This document shows, piece by piece, positions 41,092 through 49,267 of a DNA stretch of 64,000 nucleotides (position 1 is the stretch's first letter; every line of letters starts with the position of its first letter). The notes under the pieces are model-generated. The model saw only the letters and a program-made list of their open reading frames with translations. It made no database searches and was not told the DNA's origin. Made by a program: the position numbers and the translations under genes. The stretch is from Stenotrophomonas sp. ESTM1D_MKCIP4_1. Its GTDB lineage: Bacteria > Pseudomonadota > Gammaproteobacteria > Xanthomonadales > Xanthomonadaceae. The DNA lies in assembly GCF_003086895.1 (NCBI RefSeq), contig NZ_CP026004.1, forward strand, positions 1-64,000, in the 5' to 3' direction.

Positions 41092-41730
41092 TCAGCCGGC
41101 CAGCACCGCCGCTTCGCGTGCCAGGCGTTCGATGCTGTCCCAGTCGCGCGACTGCATCAGGGCCGCGGTGGTCAGCCACGAACCGCCCACGCACAGCACG
41201 TTGGGCAGGTGCAGGAACTGCGGTGCGGTCTGCGCGCTGATGCCACCGGTCGGGCAGAAGCGCACATCGGCGAACGGGCCGTGCCAGGCCGACAGCAGCG
41301 GCGCGCCGCCGGACTGCACCGCCGGGAAGAACTTGAACGTGTCCAGACCGTGTTCCAGGCCGAGGATCAGCTCGGAGCCGGTCGCCACGCCGGGCAGGTA
41401 AGGCAGGTCGGCATCGCGCGCGGCGGCGTACAGCGTCGGCGTCGCACCCGGCGACACCGCGAAACGCGCACCGGCGGCCTTGGCGGCCTGCATCTGCGCC
41501 GGGGTCAGGACCGTGCCCGCACCCACCACCGCATCCGGCACGGCCTCGACCATGGCCTTGATCGCTTCCAGCGCACGCGGCGTACGCAGAGTGACTTCGA
41601 TCACCGGCAGGCCGCCGCGGAACAGCGCCTGGGCCACCTGCACGGCGTCGTCGACGTCATCGGGGGTGAACACCGGAATCACCGGTGCAAGTTTCAGTAC
41701 CGCACGTACGCGCGGATCAGCGCCGGACAT
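41092..41730 (-). CDS. eda: KDPG aldolase (2-keto-3-deoxy-6-phosphogluconate aldolase)
   Basis: Cleaves KDPG to pyruvate and glyceraldehyde 3-phosphate; last step of the Entner-Doudoroff and hexuronate pathways. 212 residues, normal length. The Schiff-base lysine is K133 in FKFFPAV; E45 and R49 lie in IEVTLRTP. Its start overlaps the end of the kinase gene by 14 bases, so kinase and aldolase are made from one transcript. The pairing with a KDG kinase, not with edd or zwf, points to use of uronic acids. Confidence 0.96.
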   Translation of the reverse strand: MSGADPRVRAVLKLAPVIPVFTPDDVDDAVQVAQALFRGGLPVIEVTLRTPRALEAIKAMVEAVPDAVVGAGTVLTPAQMQAAKAAGARFAVSPGATPTLYAAARDADLPYLPGVATGSELILGLEHGLDTFKFFPAVQSGGAPLLSAWHGPFADVRFCPTGGISAQTAPQFLHLPNVLCVGGSWLTTAALMQSRDWDSIERLAREAAVLAG

Positions 41731-42736
41731 CGAATCGCTCCTCGCCCACCAGGGCCAGTACGTCAGCTTCGCTGACAGGGTTGAAATCGCCGGGGATCGA
41801 GTGCTTCAGCCCCCCGGCGGCCAGGCCGAACCGCACGGTGGCGTCGGCATCGAAGCCGGACAGGATGCCATGCAGGATGCCCGCCGCGAATGCATCACCC
41901 CCGCCGATGCGGTCGACGATGCCCTGCAGCTGGCGCACCGGCGCCTGCGCACGGGTGCCGTCGCGGCCCAGCAGCAGCGCGCCCAGCGCATGGTGGTCCA
42001 CGCTGAGGGTCTGGCGCTGGGTGCAGGCCATCCACTGCAGCTGCGGGAACGCGGCGAATGCCGCTGCGGCCGCTGCCTCGACCTTGTCTACCACGTCGGT
42101 CTGCGCGAAGCGCTGGCCGAGGATGACTTCGATGTCGCGGTAGTCGGCGAAGACGATGTCGGCCTGGGCGAACAGTTCGCGCAGGATGGCCTGCGCATCG
42201 CCGCCCCAGCGCTGCCACAGCTTCGGCCGGAAGTTGCCATCGAAGGACACGCGCACGCCCAGTGCACGTGCCGCGCGCGCCGCCTCCAGCGTGGCCTGGG
42301 CGACGTCGGGGCCCAGTGCCGGGCTGACCCCGGACAGGTGCAGCCACTGTGCGCCCTGCAGCAGCACTGGCCAGTCGTAGTCGGCGGCGGTGCTGCGCGC
42401 GAACGCGGAATCGGCGCGGTCATAGACCACTTCGCTGGCGCGCTGCACCGCGCCGGTGGTCAGGAAATACAGGCCCATGCGGCCCTCGGGATCCTGCCGC
42501 ACGCTGCGCGTATCGACCCCGTGCCGGCGCAGTTCACCCAGCACGTGGGCACCCAGCGCGTTGCCGGCCACAGTGCTGACCATGGCCACCTCGTGTCCAA
42601 GGCAGGACAGCGAGACACCCACGTTCGCCTCCGCCCCGCCCACGTGCACCTGCAGCTGCGGCGACTGCATCAGCAGTTCGCGACCCGGTGCGCCCAGGCG
42701 CAGCAGCAATTCCCCGAAACATACGACACGACCCAT
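41717..42736 (-). CDS. kdgK: 2-keto-3-deoxygluconate kinase (PfkB family)
   Basis: Phosphorylates KDG to KDPG with ATP. 339 residues from the ATG at 42736, with GGGAGCGG upstream. The PfkB fold shows the N-terminal GGAEANVGVSLSCLG and the C-terminal nucleotide signature with catalytic Asp in RIGGGDAFAAGILHG. The PfkB family covers several sugar kinases; KDG is inferred from the overlap with eda and the pectin context. An operator-like repeat lies 76 bases upstream. Confidence 0.9.
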   Translation of the reverse strand: MGRVVCFGELLLRLGAPGRELLMQSPQLQVHVGGAEANVGVSLSCLGHEVAMVSTVAGNALGAHVLGELRRHGVDTRSVRQDPEGRMGLYFLTTGAVQRASEVVYDRADSAFARSTAADYDWPVLLQGAQWLHLSGVSPALGPDVAQATLEAARAARALGVRVSFDGNFRPKLWQRWGGDAQAILRELFAQADIVFADYRDIEVILGQRFAQTDVVDKVEAAAAAAFAAFPQLQWMACTQRQTLSVDHHALGALLLGRDGTRAQAPVRQLQGIVDRIGGGDAFAAGILHGILSGFDADATVRFGLAAGGLKHSIPGDFNPVSEADVLALVGEERFDVRR

Positions 42737-42811
42737 TTCCGCTCCCTTACGCTGGCCGCCAGCAGGTGCTGCTGGGCGGCGTGGAATCGCGCCACGCATC
42801 CGCGCGGCGGT

Positions 42812-42826
42812 TGACCATCGGTGTCA
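42812..42826. promoter_or_regulatory. Operator-like repeat upstream of kdgK-eda
   Basis: TGACCATCGGTGTCA (TGAC-N7-GTCA). It shares 14 of 15 bases with the site at 42959 and 13 of 15 with the one at 45901. Probably bound by a repressor of hexuronate or pectin use. Confidence 0.7.
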
Positions 42827-42909
42827 TATGAAAACCGACCGGCCTTGGACACAGCCTAGCAAACTGTCGGAAGCATTGTCCCGCAAGCGTCTTGGAGACA
42901 TTACAAGTC

Positions 42910-42973
42910 TGTTGCGGTGCAAGATGCCGCCGAGGGAGCGTGCTGCTACCGTCGGCTCTGACCAGCGGTGTCA
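42910..42973 (+). promoter_or_regulatory. Promoter/operator block of the first large receptor
   Basis: This 64-base block aligns without gaps to 45852-45915. Shared parts: GCAAGATGCCG in the left half, the -10-like TGCTAC (TGTTAC in the other copy) at 42944-42949, and the operator TGACCAGCGGTGTCA at 42959-42973. The operator would sit just downstream of the -10, a repressor-blocked position. Confidence 0.65.
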
Positions 42974-43021
42974 TTCCGCTGAAACACTCGCGAGACCAGA
43001 CCTTTGGGAGAGGGGAAAGGC

Positions 43022-45784
43022 ATGCATTCTCGGAACCACGCAAAAAAGACACCGGTTACCTTGCTCGCCATGGCGGTCAGCCTGGCCCTGTCGGCCGGCG
43101 CTGCGGCCCAGCAGCAGAGCGAGGCGCCCAGCGCCACCAACCTGGATACGGTGAATGTCACCGGCTACCGCGCCAGCGTGGAAAAGGCGCTGGACATCAA
43201 GCGCAGCGAATCCGGCGTGGTCGACGCCATCGTGGCCGAGGACATCGGCAAGTTCCCCGACCTGAACCTGGCCGAGTCGCTGCAGCGCATCCCGGGCGTG
43301 GTCATCACCCGTGAAGCCGGCGAAGGCCGCAACATTTCGGTGCGCGGCCTCGGCCCGGACTTCACCCGCGTGCGCATCAACGGCATGGAAGCGCTGACCA
43401 CGGTGGGCGCCGGTGACCAGAGCGGCGGCACCAACCGTGGCCGCGGCTTCGACTTCAATGTGTTTGCTTCGGATCTGTTCTCGCAGCTGATCGTGCGCAA
43501 GACCGCCTCGGCCGACGTGGAAGAAGGCTCGCTGGGCGCCACGGTCGACCTGCGTACCGCACGCCCGTTCGACTACGACGGCTTCACTTTCGCCGCCAGC
43601 GGCCAGGCCAGCTACAACGGCATGGCTGAAAAGGCGGACCCGCGCCTGTCCGCGCTGATCTCCAACACCTTCGCCGATGGCACGTTCGGTGCGCTGCTGT
43701 CGGTGGCCTATTCCGAGCGCCAGGCGCTGGAAGAAGGCTCCAACACTGGTCGTTGGGCCAACGGCCCGAGCAACGGCAATTTCTCCGCGTCCTCGCCGTT
43801 CACTGCCGCGCGTGCCGCCGATGTCTTCCACCCGCGCTTCCCGCGCTACGTGCAGATGGAACACGAACAGAAGCGCCTGGGCGTGACCGGTTCGCTGCAG
43901 TGGAAGCCCAGCGACGCCACCGAGATCTCGCTGGATGCGCTGTACTCGAAGATCGATGCCACCCGCGATGAGCAGTACATCGAGGCCATTTCCTTCAGCC
44001 GCGGCACCAGCACCACGCCGCGCCTGGTGGGCAAGCCGAACACCATCGTCAAGAACGGCGAGATCCGCGACAACGCGCTGCTGTATGGCGAGTTCGACAA
44101 CGTCGACATCCGTACCGAGAACCGCCACGACGAGTGGAGCACCGAGTTCAAGCAGCTCAGCCTGAACGGCCAGCACCGCTTCGGCGATGATTTCACCCTG
44201 TCCGGAAAGGTCGGTATCTCGCGCTCCAAGCACGAGAATCCGGTGCAGACCACCATCATCATGGACAAGTACGATGTTGATGGGTACAGCTACGACTACC
44301 GTGGCAACAGCCGCTTCCCGGTCATCAACTACGGCATCAACCCGACCGATCCCAGCGGCTGGGAACTGGCCGAAATCCGCCTGCGTCCGCAGTATGTGGA
44401 CAACGATTTCGACACGGGGCAGCTCGACTTCAACTGGAACATCAGCCCCGGCTTCCGCCTGAAGGGCGGCGTGCTGGCCAAGGACTACAGCTTCAAGACC
44501 ACCGAACTGCGCCGCGCCAGCGAACTCGCCGTGCCGAACTTCGCCGATGGAACGAAGGTCGTGCCGGTGGATCTGACAACCCAGGCCGGTCTGAAGGGCA
44601 TCCAGGGCAGCCCGTCCAACTGGGTGGTGCCGGATCTGGATGCGATTGCCGAGCAGTTCGACATCTACAGCAACAGCGGCACCTTCGCGGTCGCTCCGCG
44701 CGCCAACAACGTGCGCAGCGTGGAAGAGAAGGACCGCGGCGCCTGGTTGATGGGCGAGTTCTCCACCGACCTGGGCTCGCTGCCGCTGTCGGGCAACTTC
44801 GGTGTGCGTTACGTGCGCACCAAGCAGTCATCCACCGGCCTGTCGACGCTGTCCTCCGGCACGGCCCAGACCACGGTCAGCCGCACCTACGACGACACCC
44901 TGCCCTCGTTCAACCTGGTGGCTGAAGTCACCCCGGACTTCCTGATCCGCCTCGGCGCCGCCAAGGTGATGAGCCGTCCGGGCCTGGGCAGCCTGACCCC
45001 GGGCGCGACCGTGGCCGTGGCCGGTGGTGCACGCACCATCTCCAGCGGCAACCCGACCCTGGACCCGATCCGCGCCACCAACGTCGACCTCGGCTTCGAG
45101 TGGTACTTCGCCGAAGGCGCGATGGCCGGCATCGGCCTGTTCTACAAGGACATCGAGAGCTTCGTGCAGACCACCCGCGAAGTGCGCCCCTTCAGCGACA
45201 GCGGCCTGCCCGAATCGCTGCTGGCCGGTACCGGCGCCTCGGCCAGCGATGACTTCACCTACACCCGCCCGGTCAACACGCCCGGTGGCGAACTGCACGG
45301 CGTGGAAGCGAACTACACCCAGCCCTTCAGCTTCCTGCCCGGCAAGTGGTCGAACCTGGGCGTGCAGTTGAACTACACCTGGGTGGAATCGAAGATCCAG
45401 TACCTGAACTCCGCAGGCCAGCCGGTGATGAAGACCGACCTGACCGGGCTGTCCAAGTCGTCCTGGAACGCGACGCTGTTCTACGAAGGCGAAACCTTCG
45501 CCGCGCGCGTCTCGGCCACCAACCGCGACGACTACCTGACCCAGGCACCGGGCCAGGAAACCGGCTTCAACCTGGATGGCTACCACGGCATGACCGGCAC
45601 GACGGTCATCGATGCCTCCATCCGCTACACGATCAGCAAGCAGCTGGAGCTGAGCCTGGAAGGCATCAACCTGACCAACGAAGCGTCCGACGAGTGGGTG
45701 TACTCGCCGCTGACCGGTCGCCTGCCGCTGCAGTACACCGAAACCGGCCGCCAGTTCCTGCTGGGCGTGCGCTACAAGTTCTGA
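43022..45784 (+). CDS. TonB-dependent receptor, candidate pectin oligomer importer (1)
   Basis: 920 residues from the ATG at 43022, which has GGAGAGGGGAAAG upstream. Signal peptide to about residue 29 (GAAA-QQQ), plug domain with FPDLNLAESLQRIPGV and SVRGLGPDFTRVRINGMEAL, long barrel ending in Phe (GVRYKF). Paralogue of the next gene and of the receptor at 32198. Divergent from kdgK-eda and sharing its operator, it is inferred to import pectin-derived oligogalacturonides; the ligand is not proven. Confidence 0.9.
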   Translation: MHSRNHAKKTPVTLLAMAVSLALSAGAAAQQQSEAPSATNLDTVNVTGYRASVEKALDIKRSESGVVDAIVAEDIGKFPDLNLAESLQRIPGVVITREAGEGRNISVRGLGPDFTRVRINGMEALTTVGAGDQSGGTNRGRGFDFNVFASDLFSQLIVRKTASADVEEGSLGATVDLRTARPFDYDGFTFAASGQASYNGMAEKADPRLSALISNTFADGTFGALLSVAYSERQALEEGSNTGRWANGPSNGNFSASSPFTAARAADVFHPRFPRYVQMEHEQKRLGVTGSLQWKPSDATEISLDALYSKIDATRDEQYIEAISFSRGTSTTPRLVGKPNTIVKNGEIRDNALLYGEFDNVDIRTENRHDEWSTEFKQLSLNGQHRFGDDFTLSGKVGISRSKHENPVQTTIIMDKYDVDGYSYDYRGNSRFPVINYGINPTDPSGWELAEIRLRPQYVDNDFDTGQLDFNWNISPGFRLKGGVLAKDYSFKTTELRRASELAVPNFADGTKVVPVDLTTQAGLKGIQGSPSNWVVPDLDAIAEQFDIYSNSGTFAVAPRANNVRSVEEKDRGAWLMGEFSTDLGSLPLSGNFGVRYVRTKQSSTGLSTLSSGTAQTTVSRTYDDTLPSFNLVAEVTPDFLIRLGAAKVMSRPGLGSLTPGATVAVAGGARTISSGNPTLDPIRATNVDLGFEWYFAEGAMAGIGLFYKDIESFVQTTREVRPFSDSGLPESLLAGTGASASDDFTYTRPVNTPGGELHGVEANYTQPFSFLPGKWSNLGVQLNYTWVESKIQYLNSAGQPVMKTDLTGLSKSSWNATLFYEGETFAARVSATNRDDYLTQAPGQETGFNLDGYHGMTGTTVIDASIRYTISKQLELSLEGINLTNEASDEWVYSPLTGRLPLQYTETGRQFLLGVRYKF

Positions 45785-45851
45785 CCGTCACCGCGGCGGC
45801 GTGGCAGCACGCCGCCGCACCTCCAGTGCAACGAAGCCACGCCGCCGCAGC

Positions 45852-45915
45852 TGCTGCGGCGCAAGATGCCGCGCGCCATGCGCTTTGTTACGTTCACGCG
45901 TGACCCGCGGTGTCA
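45852..45915 (+). promoter_or_regulatory. Promoter/operator block of the second large receptor
   Basis: Second copy of the 64-base block, same spacing as at 42910. It contains GCAAGATGCCG, the -10-like TGTTAC (45886-45891) and the operator TGACCCGCGGTGTCA at 45901-45915. The start codon is 94 bases further on. Confidence 0.65.
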
Positions 45916-46009
45916 GCAAGTCGTTGCACCTGCGTCGTGCCGGAGGAGGCCGGTACGCACGCTACAACGCCTTCGCAACGCTTGAGGACACCCTGGGAGG
46001 GGTTTACAG

Positions 46010-49000
46010 ATGGATTCGTCGCTCGCGCTTCACTGCGGCCGCGCGCCGCTCACCGTGCTCGCCCTGTCGATCGGACTGGTGCTGAGCCACGCTGCCCATG
46101 GGCAGCAGACCCCGGAAGCGGCTGCCGCCGGCTCCGATGCGGTCGACCTGGACAAGGTGGAGGTCAAGGCCACCTATCGCGAAAGCCTGCAGCAGTCGCT
46201 GGACGAAAAGCGCTACAGCGTCGAGCAGGTCGATGCGATCTACGCCGAGGACATCGGCAAGTTTCCCGATCTGAACCTGGCCGAGTCGATGCAGCGCATC
46301 GCCGGTGTCTCCATCGACCGCGAAGGCGGCGAAGGCCAGCAGATTTCCGTGCGCGGCCTCGGCTCGGATTTCACCCGCGTGCGCATCAACGGCCTGGAAG
46401 CCCTGTCCACGGCCGGCAGCGGTACCACCGGCGTCAACCGCAGCCGTGGCTTCGACTTCAACACCTTCGCCTCCGAACTGTTCAGCCGGGTCAAGGTCAA
46501 CAAGACCCAGTCGGCGCAGATGGATGAAGGTTCGCTCGGCGCCACGGTCGACCTGCGCGCGTCGCGGCCGTTCGATTTCGACGGCTTCCAGGCCTCGCTC
46601 AATGGCCAGTATGGCTACAACGAACTGTCGCGCTCGAAGGACCCGCGCGTCTCGGCGCTGCTGAGCAATACCTGGGCCGATGGCCGCTTCGGCGCGCTGA
46701 TGTCGGTGGCGTGGAGCAAGCGCACGATCTTCGAGGAAGGCTACAACCCGGTCCGTTGGGAACACGGCAACTACCGCAACTCCAACCAGGCCAACGCCGC
46801 CAACAACGGTACCTATGGTTTCTGCAGCCCGGCCGGCTATGACCCGCAGACGCCGCGCAACCCGGCTGCCAATGAAACCGCGCAGGGCGTGGGCAGCGCC
46901 GCCAACCAGGCGCGCAGCAACGGCTGGGGCAGCTACGGCATCGACGCGACCCATTGCGGTACCGGCATCGACCGCCCCGAAGCGACGGCCGAAAACATCG
47001 CCGCGTACGAAACCGCCACCAATGCGTGGATCCCCCGCTACCCGCGCTACGTCCGCACCGAGCATGAGATCGAACGACTGGGCGTCACCGGTGCGCTGCA
47101 GTTCCGCTTCAGCCCCGACAGCCTGCTCAACCTGGACCTGATGTACTCGAAGCTGGACAAGGACCAGCGCGAGGACTCCCTTGGCGCCAACCTGCACCGC
47201 ACCGCGCAGTACGGCGGCAAGACCCAGATCGTGGTGCGCGAAGCACAGGTCGACGCGCAGAACCGGCTGGTCTACGGCGTGTTCGACAACGTGGACTTCC
47301 GCACCGAATCGACCGCCATCGAAGAAAGCACCGAGTTCAAGCAGGTCAGCCTGAACTTCGAGCACCGCTTCAACGATGCGGTGCGCCTGGATGCGCTGGT
47401 AGGCCATTCGGCGTCCAGCTTCGAGCGGCCGGTGTTCTCGATGGTCAGCTTCGACAACAGCAATCTGGATGGCTTCGTGCTGGACATGCGCAACGGCGCC
47501 AGCATGCCGTCGATGACCTTCCCCTTCGCGCTGGGGGATGCGGCTTCCTGGCAATGGCTGGGCTACGGCACCGCACCTGTGAATGCCAACGGCACTGCCC
47601 GTGGCGGCAACATCAGCGAAGTGCGTCTGAACCCGCAGTACGTCGACAACCAGTTCGACACCGCCAAGGTCGACCTGACCTTCAACCTCTCGCCCACCTT
47701 CACCCTGCGCGGCGGCCTGGCCTACAAGGACTACGGCATGCGCACGCAGGAGTACCGCAACATCAGCTACGGCCGCATGTCGCAGGCGCTGCCCGACGGC
47801 GTCGGCGTGGGTGATCTGTCCACCACCCTCGATGGCTTCGGCAAGGGGCTGGACGGCAGCACGCCAGGCAGCTGGCTGATCCCCGATTTCAACCGCATTG
47901 CCGAACTGCTGGACATCTACTGCAACTGCAACACCGGCACGCTGGGCGGTGACTACCGCCTGGCCGGGGTCGGCCACTTCGGTGCATCGAACAACAACTT
48001 CGATGTGACCGAAAAGAGCTACGCCAGCTATCTGCAGCTGGATTTCAACACCGAACTGTGGGATCGCCCGTTCCGCGGCAACCTCGGCCTGCGCTACGTG
48101 CGCACCGAGATCGACGCCAGCGGCTATGCGCCGTGCCAGGCCGCCAACAGCAGCGATCTTTCGGCGGCCTGCGAACCGTTCCTGGGCGTGGCCAGCGCCA
48201 CCGCCGATGCCGGCGAACGCCTGCTGGTGGCCACCACCGTCGGCCATCGCTACGACGACTGGCTGCCGTCGCTGAACCTGGCCTGGGACCTCACCGACAG
48301 CGTGGTGCTGCGCTTCGGCGCGGCCAAGACCATGGCCCGCCCGACCCTGTCCAACCTGTCGCCCAGCGTCAGTGGCGGCCCGACCAGCTTCCTTGACGAG
48401 GACCGCTACTACTCGATCAACCTGGGCAACCCGAAGCTGGATCCGTTCCGTTCCACCAACTACGACCTGAGCGCGGAGTGGTACTTCCAGGAAGGTGCGC
48501 TGTTGTCGGCGGCGGTGTTCTACAAGGACATCGAAACCTACGTGCAGCGTACCCGCCTGCTGACCACCTGGGGCGACATGGGCTATTCGCTGGACCTGCT
48601 GCCGGCCGGCTTCAGCCCCAACACGCTGTTCAACGTGCAGAGCTACTTCAACACGCCCGGTGGCCCGTTGAAGGGCTATGAGCTGACCTACCAGCAGCCC
48701 TTCAGCTTCCTGCCCGGGTTCTGGAAGAACTTCGGCATCCAGCTGAACTACACCCACGTCGACTCGAAGATCAAATACCTCTTCAGCTCCGGCAGTGGCG
48801 ACACCATCGTCACCACCTACACCGAGAACGACCTGCTGAACCTGTCGCCGAACTCGTACAACGCCACCCTGTACTACGACGACGGCCGCTTCAGCGCACG
48901 CGTGTCGACCAGCTACCGCGATGCCTACATCAACCAGATCCTGACCCAGGAAAGCGTCTGGGACCTGGACGGCAACCAGTACGCCACCGCCGACGTGACC

Positions 49001-49192
49001 GGAAAGTACAGCGTGGAAAACGTGGATTTCAACATGTCCTGGAAGTTCAACAAGCAGCTGACCGTCAGCTTCGAGGCGATCAACCTGCTGGACAGCGCCG
49101 ACGAACGCTACGTCGATTCCGCGCTGTCCCTGCCCGACCGCTATACCCACACCGGTCGCCAGTACTACCTGGGGCTGCGCTACAAGTTCTGA
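46010..49192 (+). CDS. TonB-dependent receptor, candidate pectin oligomer importer (2)
   Basis: 1060 residues; signal peptide to about residue 29 (AHG-QQT). Plug: FPDLNLAESMQRIAGVSIDRE and SVRGLGSDFTRVRINGLEAL, very close to the preceding receptor. The barrel is about 140 residues longer, with an inserted loop rich in Asn/Ala (about 250-340). It ends in Phe (GLRYKF). Tandem receptors of this kind in xanthomonads serve plant polysaccharide uptake. The unknown 1272-residue exported protein follows 75 bases later and is probably cotranscribed. Confidence 0.9.
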   Translation: MDSSLALHCGRAPLTVLALSIGLVLSHAAHGQQTPEAAAAGSDAVDLDKVEVKATYRESLQQSLDEKRYSVEQVDAIYAEDIGKFPDLNLAESMQRIAGVSIDREGGEGQQISVRGLGSDFTRVRINGLEALSTAGSGTTGVNRSRGFDFNTFASELFSRVKVNKTQSAQMDEGSLGATVDLRASRPFDFDGFQASLNGQYGYNELSRSKDPRVSALLSNTWADGRFGALMSVAWSKRTIFEEGYNPVRWEHGNYRNSNQANAANNGTYGFCSPAGYDPQTPRNPAANETAQGVGSAANQARSNGWGSYGIDATHCGTGIDRPEATAENIAAYETATNAWIPRYPRYVRTEHEIERLGVTGALQFRFSPDSLLNLDLMYSKLDKDQREDSLGANLHRTAQYGGKTQIVVREAQVDAQNRLVYGVFDNVDFRTESTAIEESTEFKQVSLNFEHRFNDAVRLDALVGHSASSFERPVFSMVSFDNSNLDGFVLDMRNGASMPSMTFPFALGDAASWQWLGYGTAPVNANGTARGGNISEVRLNPQYVDNQFDTAKVDLTFNLSPTFTLRGGLAYKDYGMRTQEYRNISYGRMSQALPDGVGVGDLSTTLDGFGKGLDGSTPGSWLIPDFNRIAELLDIYCNCNTGTLGGDYRLAGVGHFGASNNNFDVTEKSYASYLQLDFNTELWDRPFRGNLGLRYVRTEIDASGYAPCQAANSSDLSAACEPFLGVASATADAGERLLVATTVGHRYDDWLPSLNLAWDLTDSVVLRFGAAKTMARPTLSNLSPSVSGGPTSFLDEDRYYSINLGNPKLDPFRSTNYDLSAEWYFQEGALLSAAVFYKDIETYVQRTRLLTTWGDMGYSLDLLPAGFSPNTLFNVQSYFNTPGGPLKGYELTYQQPFSFLPGFWKNFGIQLNYTHVDSKIKYLFSSGSGDTIVTTYTENDLLNLSPNSYNATLYYDDGRFSARVSTSYRDAYINQILTQESVWDLDGNQYATADVTGKYSVENVDFNMSWKFNKQLTVSFEAINLLDSADERYVDSALSLPDRYTHTGRQYYLGLRYKF

Positions 49193-49267
49193 GCGCACGC
49201 CCTGCCCTGCTGTACCGCACCGCCGCCATGCCGCTGCACCGTCGAATGCTGCTGAAAGGAAGGTTCC

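Noticed and set aside
43049-43061. GACACCGGTTACC near the start of the first large receptor gene, similar to the site at 57578
   Set aside because: It lies in the signal-peptide codons (KKTPVT), lacks the TGAC frame, and can be explained by coding sequence.
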